A stretch of DNA of 64,000 nt, taken from positions 27,783,736-27,847,735 of the forward strand of contig CM056554.1 in NCBI GenBank assembly GCA_029721515.1, read 5' to 3'. The notes beneath the pieces were generated by a model. The model had not been told where the DNA came from, did not search any database, and saw nothing but the letters and a program-made list of their open reading frames with translations. This DNA comes from Synanceia verrucosa. Lineage: Eukaryota > Chordata > Actinopteri > Perciformes > Synanceiidae. A program made the translations under genes and the position numbers. Shown here one piece after another: positions 1-10,563 of this stretch (position 1 is its first letter; each line of letters starts with the position of its first letter).

Positions 1-214
1 AATAAATAAAATAAATAAAGTACACAATAAAAAAAAATAATACAATTCGACTTGGTTACAACCACATTAAGTTAACTTAATATTATTGAGTTCAATTAAC
101 TTAACACAAATGAATATAATTAATGTGGTGCCTTTGTGTTAATCTAACACCCTAGTTAGATTATCTATATCACACAGTACAGCTTTTGACATTTTCACTA
201 AACATAATCTACAG

Positions 215-521
215 GTTGACCAGTTGATAATTGATGAACTCAGTGTTGCCATTTCTACCAATAATCCTTTGGTAAAAGCTATTGCTAAGGGAGGTCCACT
301 GGCATCTGCCTTCAAACGCAAACAGTTCTACAAGGAGAAATTTAAGGTTGTGGAACCTGTCGAGTATGTACTGGAGGCAAGGTCCAACAAAACATTTCAG
401 TACGTTCCCTTACTAAAGTCTCTACAGCAGTTACTTGCTCGTAAAGACATAGTTGATAAGCTTGTTGATAATCATACAACCTCATCTGCAAATGTAAACC
501 AGTATTCGTGTTTTCAGGATG
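215..521 (+). pseudogene. Internal exon of a fish multi-copy zinc-finger-led protein family (partial)
   Basis: An open 102-codon stretch lies between a good acceptor (ctacag, ending at 214) and a good donor (ATG/gtgagc at 521/522). It reads VDQLIIDELSVAIS at the start, then NPLVKAIAKGGPLASAFKR, then FQYVPLLKSLQQLL and ends FQDG. From memory, this is an internal segment of a large uncharacterised protein family present in many copies in fish genomes, whose N-terminus is a C2H2 zinc-finger exon like the one at 482-1054. I cannot confirm this without a search. The function is unknown. No later exons are present, and the zinc-finger exon next door is on the opposite strand, so this is probably a broken copy. 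The open frame and clean splice sites argue that it is not very old. Confidence 0.5.
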
Positions 522-1054
522 GTGAGCATCACAAAAAAAATCCTTATTTTGTCCATACACTGGCCAGTTTCTCCAAGATCGGCTGAATCATCTTCAGGAG
601 CATGATGGTCATCATTTACAGTACCACCTTTCACTACTTCAACTTTAAAGTCTTTAACTGTGCAATGTGGATGTCTCCTGTTCTTGTGTGATTTGTAAGT
701 AGCATATATATTAGTTTGAAACGTACAATTCTGAAACGCACAAGTTACTGTTTCATAATGCTTCAGGTGATTGTTGATGTGAGAAAAATACTCTCTACTA
801 GATGGTATTTCACTTCCAGGGCACAAAAGGCACGTAAAAACTCCTTGTTCTGCACTTCTAGTACGTAACACATCAACATGACATCGACTCAGATGAGTTT
901 TAAGAGCATTCCATGTTTTGAATGAACATGGGCATTCATAGTATGTGCATGGATATGAGTGTCTCTGACCAAAATGATAATGCTTCAATTTGTAGTGTTT
1001 CAGTAACTGGTACCTCATAGATACAGTCTCTGAGCACTGTTTGCACCTCCACAT
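482..1054 (-). CDS. C2H2 zinc-finger N-terminal exon, multi-copy fish family (partial)
   Basis: The open frame starts with ATG at 1054, just after a polypyrimidine tract and AG that look like a splice acceptor upstream of the start. The protein begins MWRCKQCSE. A first finger has Cys4, Cys7, His20 and His25. Further CX2C/CX4C and paired-His units follow around residues 35-60 (YPCTYYECPC, THLSRCH), 74-95 (FTCLLCPG, HINNH) and 104-128 (VTCAFQNCTF, HKNRRH). An acidic tail (APEDDSADLGE) comes next. The last 30 or so codons overlap the donor-side intron of the plus-strand exon at 215-521 and are probably intron read-through. The fingers suggest nucleic acid or protein binding, but the function is unknown. 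The piece it would normally splice to lies inverted beside it, so this locus is rearranged or a pseudogene. Confidence 0.5.
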   Translation of the reverse strand: MWRCKQCSETVSMRYQLLKHYKLKHYHFGQRHSYPCTYYECPCSFKTWNALKTHLSRCHVDVLRTRSAEQGVFTCLLCPGSEIPSSREYFSHINNHLKHYETVTCAFQNCTFQTNIYATYKSHKNRRHPHCTVKDFKVEVVKGGTVNDDHHAPEDDSADLGETGQCMDKIRIFFVMLTILKTRILVYICR

Positions 1055-1684
1055 TCAGAGCCTAAAAAGAAGAGAGGCAGTGATTAGTAATCTCTTATAA
1101 AACAGATATGGAACATGGTGGATACAAGTTAGATATTATTACATCGTGCTTCTCTGAGTCATACATTTTTACCAATAGTAATTAATGGACTTAAATTAAG
1201 ATTTTTTTGCAACTACATTTAAGCCTCTGGCTTTGCATCTATCAGGTGAAACACAAAGCAATCAAACCACAACAAACAAAAACCTCTTTCATGGTTGGCA
1301 CATAAAACTTGCATGTATTTTTATTTTATAGTATTATTTCAATTGTGTTTCACTCAAGCATGAAAACAGATTTTATAAAAAAAAATCTGTTTTTTAAAAT
1401 GTTTTTTAAAAACATGTTGTTCTCATTTTAACATTTTTGGAACATTTTAACATTTCCATCTTTGCTCACCATCTTATAATGTTAGAGATTTTTATCCTTT
1501 TTAACATCTTTTTAAACATTCCACATGTTCAGATCCTTAAAAAAATAACTGAACTGCATCCCTAAATGTCTGTTCTTACCATCACATTATTGTAAAGATT
1601 TTTTAAAATAATTTCCAACATGTTAAACAGGTTTATCTGGACTTCAATTAAAACATTTAATCTGTTTAATCATAATTTTAAGCT

Positions 1685-1706
1685 GTGATTAATCATGATT
1701 AATCAC
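1685..1706. repeat. 22-bp perfect palindrome
   Basis: The sequence is GTGATTAATCA followed by its exact reverse complement, with no spacer. The surroundings contain further ttaatca/tgattaat words, so it may be part of a degenerate dispersed repeat rather than a regulatory site. Confidence 0.85.
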
Positions 1707-2480
1707 ATTTTTAAACTACTCCTTATTCATGCAAATCATTTTACCTGACTAAAAAGTGATTAAATTACTTTATCATTACTGCATGTAAAAGTGATTATTA
1801 CTAGATAAAATTAATTTAACAAAGTACTTAAAATATTTGCTTTAATTTTATCATTACTGTGCACTATACAGCTATATTATTGTTGCATACTTACATTTTT
1901 TTTTCTTGAAATTGCTTTGAACACACCATGAGGACTTTTTGTTTGCCATCGCCTAATTGTCATTTTTTGGAGCCACCTTGAACACATCATAATGCAACCT
2001 TATGACAGCCCGTTTAGCTGCTAATTAGCTTTTATTCTGCGATTTCAACAAGGAATTCAACATTGCATTGCTATTTTTATCTAATGGGATTTACTGCAAT
2101 GTTTGGGAACGCTTAAGGACACTGCTTCAAGCAGACAAATCTTTTGAAACTTTATCATCCCCTTCTGGGACAAAAGCACTTAAAAACAAAAGCAAAATCA
2201 CCACCCCCAAAGCAAAATCACCACCCCATAAAGATAAGCACACAGTTCAATGTGGTAATTTGATATAAAGTTTTTTTTTCTTTTTTTAAATCGCGACCTG
2301 CAACTGCTGCCTCTTCCTGGTAAAATGAAACTCTGTTTGCCCTGCATGCTCCAAGCTGATGCCATTCAGCAATTAACCACTGAAGATAAACTGAACTGGG
2401 ATCGAAACAATGGGATTAGTATCAGCCAGTATTTTTTCCTTTCTTTTATTTCAAGCTTTAAAAACACATTAACAAGAAAC

Positions 2481-2508
2481 TCTCTCTCTGTGTCTCTGTG
2501 TGTGTGTG
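2481..2508. repeat. CT/GT microsatellite
   Basis: An impure run of CT followed by GT dinucleotides, about 28 bp. Confidence 0.8.
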
Positions 2509-2968
2509 ATTTAAGCTAGCAATGACGTTTTCCAATCTCTTTCAAAATGTGCGACCGAGGGCAATAAAAACTGAAAACACGTATCGTCGGTTGACACAAC
2601 GTACAGTTTCACACTGTATTATTAAGGAAATGTTTGTACTTACCAAGTTTTGAGAGGAAGGCGGCTTCTGACCATAGACTGTATGCTTCTGACCGAGCAC
2701 TTGGCGCACGACTGGCAACGACGGTTATTTTGCTCCGTAGTTAGTGCGCATGTCTGAGAATGCGTCATAGTTGCATGAGGGTGTGATTCGTTGAGATGGT
2801 TGTGTTTGTTTGAATCTTCTGTGTTTTGTAGCCTTGAAATGTCTCACTATTGGGTGATTCCAATGAGACGTTGTTACTTTTTATGTAAAAACTAAATAGT
2901 TGTAGTAAATTTACCACAAAAAAGTTACATAAAATGAACAACATCTCTAGTTCATTTCTTAGCATGTA

Positions 2969-3007
2969 ATGGAGTGTAGTCCAGAAGTAAAAATTCAAAG
3001 GTTAACA
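2969..3007 (-). mobile_element. Short L2 LINE fragment
   Basis: About 39 bp match, almost base for base, the L2 coding strand at 24431-24469 in this window. On the minus strand it encodes the same LTFEF.LLDYTP segment that follows the endonuclease domain. The ends are abrupt on both sides, so this is a tiny relic or a piece carried in by another event. Confidence 0.65.
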
Positions 3008-3728
3008 GGAAGGACACTGTTAAAATGACAGAACAGTCCACAAGTCTTTTTCACAGCCAGAACAGTTTGTTCTCTTTATTCTGTCTTTTGACCGTCCTCT
3101 TGGACTCAGTGTCAAAGGACAGTGCTTGATTCAGTTATGAGACAGTTTGGTCCTCCAGCTCTTTTTTTCTAAATAGCAGCTATTCAGCTCTTGACATGAA
3201 GGGCTGGTTTATTAACTCTTTAACGGCACAAGTTTTTTTTTTTTTTTTGTCTCCCGCAGCCTGTGAGTAATGAGAGATAATCCTTTATCCTTTATTTGTC
3301 CCACAGATGGGGAACTTCTGCATCGTTACAGCAGCAAAGTGGATAGTGCAACATTACAAGGAAGGCATACAAAAGGGCATATAAAAAGAATAAGAATAAT
3401 AACAACAGTAGAAAATGACCAAGTAAAGAAAAACTATAGCATCATATGTACAATAAGTGAATACCAATAGTGAATAACTAAGCATGTACTATATACAACA
3501 TGATTGGGACAAAAATTACTGAACACAGCAGATGGAGTGGCATGATAAATATAATACAGTGAATGGTATAGTGAAGAAAGTGAAGGAAACTGCAAAAAAA
3601 GTATGATAATGACATTACACAGGATAATTTAAATATTGATTATTATACATTGATTATTAGGTATTTATATTTATATATTGCACAGATTATTTATTGCACA
3701 TGCCCGTGGGTCATTGCATGTGTGTGGG

Positions 3729-5135
3729 TTAAGAGGAACTTAGTGAGGTGTTGTAGAGTCTGACGGCAGCAGGCAGGAAGAAGCGGCGGTATCTCTCCTT
3801 CACACAGCGAGGGTGGAGCAGCCGCTCACTGAAGGAGCTGCCCAGTGCTGCCAAAGTGTCCTGCAGGGGGTGGGAGGTGTTGTCCAACAAGGATGATAGC
3901 TTAGCCATCATCCTCCTGTCTCCCACCACCTCAACTGAGTCCAGGGGACATCCCAGTACAGAGCTAGCCTTCCTGACCAGTCTGTCTAGTCTTTTCCTGT
4001 CCCTGGATGTGAGGCTGCTGGCCCAGCAGACCACTCCATAAAAGATGGCTGATGCCACCACAGAGTCATAGAAGGTCCTCAGGAGTGACCCCTGCACCCC
4101 AAAGGCCCTCAGTCTCCTGAGCAGGAAGAGTCTGCTCTGACCCTTCTTAAACAGAGCATCTGTATTATCAGTCCAGTCCAGTTTATTGTTTAAGTGAACA
4201 CCCAGGTACTTATAAGATCTGACGACCTCAATGTCCATTCCCCGAATGTTCACTGGTGCAGGTGGAGAGTGTTGTCGCCTGCCGAAATCCACCACCAGCT
4301 CCTTGGTTTTACCCGTGTTGATCTGGAGGAGGTTCTGCTGGCACCAGTCCACAAAGGCCTGAATCAGTTCTCTGTACTCATCGTCGTCCCCGTCCTTGAT
4401 GAGGCCGACGATTGCAGAGTCGTCAGAGAACTTCTGCAGGTGACAGTTTTTAGAGTTGTGGGTGAAGTCCGCTGTGTAGACCGTGAACAGGAAAGGCGCC
4501 AGAACTGTCCCCTGCGGGGCCCCAGTGCTGCAGAGAACTGTGCTGGACACACAATCCTGTATCCTCACGTACTGTGGTCGCTCTGTGAGGTAGTCCATAA
4601 TCCAAGTGGTGAGGTGGTGGTCCACCCCAGTACGGTCCAGCTTGTCCCCCAGCAATGTAGGCTGGATGGTGTTGAACGCACTGGAGAAGTCAAAGAACAT
4701 GATCCTCACAGTGCTTCCAGCCTTTTCCAGGTGAATGAGGGAGGACTGTAGCAGGTAGATGACAGCGTCATCCACCCCGATGCCAGGTTGATAGGCAAAC
4801 TGCAGCGGGTCCATAAAGGGGCTCACCAGCGGGCGCAGGTGGCTGAGGACCAGTCTCTCCAAGGTCTTCATGAGGTGAGACGTCAGCGCCACCGGCCTGT
4901 AGCCGTTGAGTTCCTTGGGGTGTGGAGTCTTTGGAACTGAGACCAGACAAGATGTTTTCCACCGCTGTGGCACTCTCCCCAGCCTCAGACTCAGGTTGAA
5001 CAGGTGCTGAACAATCCCACAGAGTTGGTCAGCACAGGACTTGAGGAGCCTGGGGGAGATGCCGTCTGGACCTGCTGCTTTCCTCGCCTTCAACCTCCTC
5101 AGTTGGTTCCTCACCTGGAGTGAGGTGAAGGACAA
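3729..5135 (-). pseudogene. Reverse transcriptase domain of the CR1/Rex1-type LINE
   Basis: This 468-residue open stretch encodes a non-LTR reverse transcriptase that copies the element RNA into DNA at the target site. Visible motifs are AAGPDGIS (residues 20-27), NGYRPVALTS (77-86), FDFSSAFNT (148-156), GAPQGT (205-210) and the catalytic box FSDD (236-239). Most relatives have FADD, so the Ala-to-Ser change is a small oddity. The YLGV block is near 310, and the C-terminal RRFFLPAAVRLYN lies just before the stop. The upstream linker is in another frame and overlaps around 5111-5135, so one frameshift separates the two parts. The domain itself has no internal stop, unusual for an otherwise dead copy. 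Confidence 0.85.
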
Positions 5136-5980
5136 GTTGGAGGAGGTGGGGGGTAGGATGTCAGAATGTGCAGAGGAGAGGGGAGGGGGCAGGGCAGGAA
5201 GTGGTGTAGTGGTGATGACTGGAGGTGAGCTGAGGGTGGAGGAGGTGCAGACAGTAGGGGGTGCAGACAGGGGGGGTTGCCGCAGAAAGGACTGGAAGGG
5301 GGAGGGGAGGCAGATACCTGGTCAAACCTGTTGAAGAACAGGTTTAGGTCCTCTGCCCACTGTTGGTCTCCCCCAGGATGAGACTTTGGTTCAGTGAAGC
5401 CTGAGATAGTTTTAAGTCCTCTCCAGACTCCGCAGATGTTATTTTGCTGCAGCTGAACCTCCATCTTCTTCCTGTAGCTGAGTTTCCCCTCTCTGATCTT
5501 CCTCCTGAGCTGTTTCTGTACAGACCTCAACTCCTCCCTGTTGCCTGATACAAAGACTCTCTTCTTCTCCTTCAGGAGAGCCTTAATATCAGGAGTAATC
5601 CAAGGTTTGTTGTTGGAGAAGCACCGTACAGTCCTGGTGGGTACAGTGCTCTCCACACAGAAGTTGATGTAGTCTGTCAGGCAGTGTGTGAGCTGCTCAA
5701 TGTCCTCCCCATGGTCATTACTGAATACATCCCACAGTGTTGTGTTAAAGCAGTCCTTCAGAGCCTCCTCAGCTTCATCGGACCATCTCTTCACTGTGCG
5801 AGTGACAGGTGGCTGCCTCTGTACGAGGGGTTTATACACAGGCAGAAGATGTACCAGGTTGTGGTCAGACCTGCCCAGGGGAGGGAGATGCTGGGAGCTG
5901 TATGCCTCCTTAGTATTGGTATAACAGAGGTCCAGTGTTTTATTGTCTCTGGTGTGGCAGGAAACATACTGGGTGATCAA
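5111..5980 (-). pseudogene. Endonuclease C-terminus and linker of the CR1/Rex1-type LINE
   Basis: This open frame begins with the end of the endonuclease: NKTLDLCYTNTKEAY, then LGRSDHNLVHLLP, which carries the conserved SDH of apurinic-like endonucleases. A basic linker follows (NNKPWITPDIKALLKEKKR), then a proline-rich tail around 5111-5290. That tail is probably out-of-frame sequence after a frameshift, because the reverse transcriptase resumes in a different frame. The start of the domain lies in yet another frame at 6008-6814. Confidence 0.8.
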
Positions 5981-6007
5981 AGTGGAGGATGCGCTAACTC
6001 CGGAAAG

Positions 6008-6814
6008 TTAGTGGAAGGATGGAGAGACATGGTTGAAGTCTCCAGAGATGAGAAGGAGGGCATTAGGGTTTTGCGTCTGCAGCCTGCTCACTGCTGAGAG
6101 CAGGACATCACAGGCCGCATCAGCGTTAGCAGAGGGAGGGATGTATGCTACTATTACAATAGCATGTGAGAATTCCCTCGGCAGATAGACGAGCCTCATG
6201 CTAACAGCTAGCAGTTCAATGTCCTTATCACAGTGTTGCTCCTTGATAGTGATGTGCCCAGGGTTACACCATCTATCATTAACAAACACTGCCAGTCCTC
6301 CTCCTTTCCTCTTACCGCTGTCCTTCGTCCTGTCCGCCCGCAGGAGCTGGAATCCGTCCAGCACGACGGCCGTGTCCGGAGTTAGTGCAGTTAGCCATGT
6401 CTCCATGAATAGCATGATGCTACACTCCCGGTATTCCCTCTGATGCCGGGTTAGTGCCGCTAGCTCGTCCATCTTGTTGGAAAGAGACCTTACGTTTCCC
6501 ATGATAATCGAGGGGAGGACAGGATTGTAACGTCTCCTCCTGACGCGGCGCATAACACCAGCACGGCTTCCCCGTCTCTTTCTCCTCACCTCACGGGGGA
6601 CATCGGGTCTTTCCTGGGGTAGCAGCACCGCCGTGCTACGGAGTGCTAACAGCTGGTCCCTGGTGTAAACAATGGAGCCATGGCAACGTGTGGGCTCTCC
6701 GGACACGGTTGAAAACAAAGCCAGCAGGGTAAAAACCAGTGCAAGTTGAGACAGTGACGCATACATATTTAAAGTAAATAAGTTAAAGTGGTAAGAATAA
6801 AAAGTATAAAACAA
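6008..6814 (-). pseudogene. Endonuclease N-terminal part of the CR1/Rex1-type LINE
   Basis: 268 residues. A hydrophobic segment (about residues 18-40) and an Arg-rich stretch (RRKRRGSRAGVMRRVRRRR, about 77-95) precede the endonuclease. The endonuclease starts at GNVRSLSNKMDEL and continues with METWLT (catalytic Glu), a Gly-rich GGGLAVFVND block and SGDFNHV (metal-binding Asp/Asn). The frame is lost shortly after GDFNH, and the rest of the domain continues at 5980. The enzyme nicks target DNA to prime reverse transcription. The start is probably the ATG about 15 residues in (MYASLSQ), because the first residues read like 5' UTR. Confidence 0.8.
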
Positions 6815-7260
6815 GAATGTTAAAAAATGAGAAAAAGCTCAATGGTGAGCAGGAGCTGCTGAAACAGGCTGCCACTCGCGCGGCGCCGGAAGTCGTGTTG
6901 GGGCTTCTGGGAGATGTAGTCAGAGCATAAAGAGATAGAGTGGTATACACCACAGAGATCAAAACAGGAAGTGGAGATGATCGAGATTAGAGAGCAAAAC
7001 AAACAGAATGTGGACAAAAAGTTGTAATTTTGGTGAAAGTGTCCTCTACTCTACCTCTGATAAAACAAGAATGGAACAAGGTAAAAACATTTTTTTTTCA
7101 TGATGAAATAGAGAGTCTCTTCTTTCATTTGAGCTATTCACTGTTTTCAGAATCATAGTACTAAATATTCTGTGGGTCTTAAAAAAATTACTCAAAATGG
7201 ACAAAACACTGGAACAAGGAACTTTCTGTTTTATTAAACGGCTGGCACTCAGTGAGTTAA

Positions 7261-8676
7261 AAACTGTCTCGTAACTCTCCCTGTCAACACATTCATTAGA
7301 CCTCATTTACTTCAGTAAAATGAAGCCCAGGATCTGCATGAGCAGTATATTAGTGTTAGCATTAGCAGAATTTTAGCATCCGTCCACATGAAACTGTTCT
7401 CTTAAACAAAATTCCTCTGCAGAGGTGAGAGGTCACAAAGCCAACAAAGCCTCATTTTAAGACAGAGAACCAGTTCCTGTTTCCTACTCAACAATGATAT
7501 GTTTTATTCATGACATGAACCTTAATCATGTGGTTATTATTGTAACCATGACTACGAAGGTTCCCTAACCTTAACAAAGTATGCAATGATAGCAACATAC
7601 CATTGACTGAATGTTCACCATAGTGTTGTCACGCCATAAAAAAAAAACTGGTTACAAACAGGAAATTATGTCATTCTACTATCATCAGAGGAGACAACCC
7701 TATTGTTAGTCTGGAGGACAGTTATGAACATTTACCCCTCATGTTAAGCTAAGCTACCAAAGCCAGACATGCTAGGAGAGGACATGTCTCACCTGGTTAA
7801 ATTATCTTGGCTAATTAGTCCAAACTTTCTCTTTCCCATTAAGGTAAATCCTGTTATTTTACAACCTCATCTTGTTTGATTGACAGCACTGTGTATTGTT
7901 GAGCCTTGATCCTGTCCTTGTGTCCTCATGGGCCTCAGTAAATACTTTGTATACCAGCTGTAAACTTAGAGTGAGAGCAAAGCTGAGACGTCCATTCTTT
8001 ACTTTTATTTTCCGTGCATGACTTTGCTTTTGAAACCCTGAAAATATGCTGGATTAAAGATGCACTGTTTCATATTCTGCTTAATTAGCCTCAGCTAAAG
8101 TCGGTCAACATTGTTGGCTAGCTCGGCTTTGTAAGGCTCGTTAGCCAAGTCACTAAGAGTCAGTAAATCAGACCACCTCCTCCTCCTCCCGTCTCCCTCT
8201 GTGACCCTTCAGCCATCCTTTCCTTGTCGTCCTCCTCCATCCGCTCACTGCTCATTCAGCTCTCAGACTGTGTTAGTCTGTCAGGGAGGGTGGAAACTGG
8301 AAGGAGGTAAATGGGGGAGTGGAGAGGTCAGTGGAGCTGGGTGAGCAGCTGTGGACAAACTCAAAGCCTCCCACTGCTTCTCTCTTTTCTGCTAACAGCC
8401 AGAGACCAATGCAAATGGCTGTTCCTCACTGACTGCAACAAATCCAACAAGTTAACACTGGGCTTTATGTAGAGGCAGAGAACAGAGCATATATGGGCAT
8501 CTGAATGTGTGTGATCTTACACTCCTGTTGAAAACCACCTTGACCCCCAGCATTGGGACATCTTGGATTATGGGAATAGTTCAGGATTGAGATATAGGAC
8601 AGATTTATGATAGGTCAAGCATAAATTAAAGGAGTAGCACAAAAAGTGTTTCTAGCAATTACATATTCTTGAAATA
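7261..8676. other. Non-coding spacer, no repeat recognised
   Basis: No coding frame with domain-like content on either strand. Composition is moderate, with a small pyrimidine-rich patch at about 8170-8250. It ends at the TA preceding the Tc1-like transposon. Confidence 0.5.
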
Positions 8677-9912
8677 CAGGGGTTGGACAATAAAACTGAA
8701 ACACTGGCCAATTTAGTGTTTGAGGTTTCATGGCTAAATGTGACCAGCCTGGTGGCCAAACTTCATTGATTGTACATAGCACCAGTAAGAGCAGAGTGTG
8801 AAGGTTCAATTAGCAGAGTAAAAGCACAGTTTTGCTTAAAATTTTACAATGCACACAACACTATGGGTGACATATCAGAGTTCAAAAGAGGACAAATTGT
8901 TGGTGCATTTCTTACTGGTGCATCTGTGACCAAGACAGTAAGTCTTTGTGACGTATCAAAAGCCACGGTATCCACGGTAATGTCAGCATACCACCAAGAA
9001 GGACGAACCACATCCAACAGGAGGAACTGTGGACGCAAGAGGAAGCTGTCTGAAAGGGATGTATCCAAAAAACATAAAACCACAGCTGCCCAACTCACTG
9101 CAGAATTAAATATGCACCTCAACTCTCCTGTTTCCACCAAAACTGTCCGTCTGGAGCTCCACAGGGTCAATATCCATGGCCGGGCTGCTACAGCCAAACC
9201 TTTGGTCACTCGTGCCAATGCCAAACATCGGTTTCAATGGTGCCAGCAGTGAAAATCTTGGGCTGTGGACAATGTGAAACATGTATTGTTCTCTGATGAG
9301 TCCACCTTTACTGTCTTTGTCACATTCAGGAGAGTTACAGTGTGGAGAAGCCCCAAAGAAATGTACCACCCAGACTGTTGCATGTCTAGAGTGAAGCATG
9401 GGGGTGGATCAGTGATGGTTTGGGCTGTAATATCATGACATTCCCTAGACCAAATACTTGAGCTAGATGAACCTGTCACTGCCAAGGACGACCGAACCAT
9501 TCTGGAGGACCATTTGCACCCAATGGTTCAAACATTGTATCCTGAAGGCGGTGCCATGTATCAGGATGATAATGCACCGATACACACAGCAAGACTGGTG
9601 ACAGAGTGGTTTGATGAACATGAAAGTGAAGTTGAACATCTCCCACATCTACTGTAAATATTATTGAGACACTTTGGGGTGTTTTGGAGGAGCGAGTCAG
9701 GAAACGTTTTCCTCCAGCAGCATCACGTAGTGACCTGGACACTATTCTGCAAGAAGAATGGCTCAAAACCCCTCTGGCCACTGTGCAGGACTTCTATCTG
9801 TCATTCCCAAGACGAACTGATGCTGTATTGGCTGCAAAAGGAGGCCCTACACCATACTAATGAATTACTGTGGTCTATAACCAGGTGGTTCAGTTTCATT
9901 GTCCAACCCCTG
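8677..9912 (+). mobile_element. Tc1-like DNA transposon, complete but inactive
   Basis: The ends are CAGGGGTTGGACAATAAAAC at 8677 and its near-perfect inverse ending at 9912. Each is flanked by TA, the expected target duplication of Tc1/mariner elements. Total length is about 1.24 kb with one transposase reading frame. Relative to typical 1.2-1.6 kb Tc1 elements it is close to full size. Confidence 0.92.
8863..9860 (+). pseudogene. Tc1-like transposase (two stops, one frameshift)
   Basis: The start is the ATG at 8863 (MGDISEFKRG). The paired-like helix-turn-helix region follows (VTKTVSLCDVSKATVSTV), then a second DNA-binding part with an RKRKLSERD linker. Stops occur at 9250-9252 and 9436-9438 (the second replaces a Trp, a TGG-to-TGA change). 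The catalytic residues remain visible: the first Asp in FSDES (codon 9295), the second Asp in YQDDNAPIHTA (9568) and the Glu in IIETLW (9666). A small deletion and frameshift lie between the last two, near 9650. The C-terminus ends AAKGGPTPY with TAA at 9858. The enzyme would cut and paste the element at TA sites, but this copy cannot make an intact protein. Confidence 0.88.
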
Positions 9913-10154
9913 TACATCTTTAGCTGAGCTGTGAAATCAGGTGTTAGGCTTCCATCTATTCACTAAAGCCTGATATCAGCAGACCAAATCACACCGGAAT
10001 GTCTGAGTTTATTTGATTTCCAAGGGATTATCGAAGGGATATTAGGATGTGTGAACAGGTCCGCCCTGTCCTCACAGCCAATTTCAGCACAGTAGTAAGC
10101 CCACTAGCTCACCACTCCACGCTAGGGCAGGATGTGGAGCTAAGCAGCTGCCAG

Positions 10155-10563
10155 TGACTTGTTCCAGCGTTTTTTTGACTTTTTGAGTAATTTTTCTAGA
10201 CCAACAGAATATTTAGTACTATGTCTCTGAAAACAGTGAATAGCTCAAATGAAAGAAGAGACTCTCTATTTCATCATGAAAAAAATGTTTGTTTTTACCT
10301 TGTTCCATTCTTGTTTTATCAGAGGTAGAGTAGAGGACACTTTCACCAAAATCACCACTTTTTGTCCAGATTCTTTTTGTTTTACTCTCTAATCTCGATC
10401 GTCTCCACTTCCTATTTTGATCTCTGTGGTGTATACCATCTCTTTATGTCCTGACTACAAAACCCCCTTTGTTACTCACAGGCTGTATGGGAGCGCCCTC
10501 TTGTGCCTGCTGTCGAAAAAACACTTTGACATATATATAGGCCTTCGGCACTCAAAGAGTTGA
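10155..10563 (+). mobile_element. MITE copy B (piggyBac-like ends), 5' end lost
   Basis: Same family as copies A, C, D and E, with shared blocks tgtctctgaaaacagtgaat, tcatcatgaaaaaaatg, atcagaggtagagtagagg and tgtggtgtataccatctc. The right end reads GGCACTCAAAGAGTTGA, with TTGA in place of TTAA. The left end is degraded: the TTAA terminus and about 40 bp are missing. It is inverted relative to copy A. Confidence 0.75.

Larger units (their letters stand above)
1075..2960. other. AT-rich non-coding stretch
   Basis: No believable coding frame was found. The sequence is AT-rich with many runs of T and degenerate ttaacattt-like motifs around 1380-1640. A palindrome (1685-1706) and a small CT/GT microsatellite (2481-2508) are listed separately. 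The short open frames at 2068-2268 and 2325-2519 have no recognisable domains and low-complexity translations. Confidence 0.6.
3273..6897 (-). mobile_element. CR1/Rex1-type non-LTR retrotransposon, near full length
   Basis: The element runs leftward: endonuclease (6814-6008), linker (5980-5111), reverse transcriptase (5135-3729), then about 450 bp of 3' UTR. It ends at 3273 in a short tail, read on the minus strand as repeats of AAAGGATA/AAGGATTA type. The boundary on each side is sharp because the MITE sequence of copies B-E resumes immediately. No clear target-site duplication was found. The C-terminal motif FFLPAAVRLYN and the FSDD core place it in the CR1/Rex1/L2 supergroup, but I cannot fix the clade. 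Two frameshifts make it inactive. Confidence 0.8.
3212..7260 (-). mobile_element. MITE copy A (TTAA-flanked, piggyBac-like ends), split by a LINE
   Basis: The left end is TTAACTCTTTAACGGCAC at 3212 and the right end is GGCACTCAGTGAGTTAA ending at 7260, so the outer ends are inverted copies starting with TTAA. The MITE body is present as 3212-3272 and about 6897-7260, roughly 425 bp in all, matching the 435 bp of uninterrupted copy D. Everything between is an inserted LINE. Internal landmarks shared with the other copies are the cctgtgagtaatg and ggggcttctggga blocks, the cagaggtagagtagagg block (here reversed) and a T-run near the centre. It has no coding capacity. TTAA at both ends is the signature of the piggyBac superfamily. 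Assignment to that superfamily is inferred from termini only. Confidence 0.75.

Noticed and set aside
9234..9781. Minus-strand open frames across the Tc1-like element
   Set aside because: They are antisense to the transposase and have no domain content.
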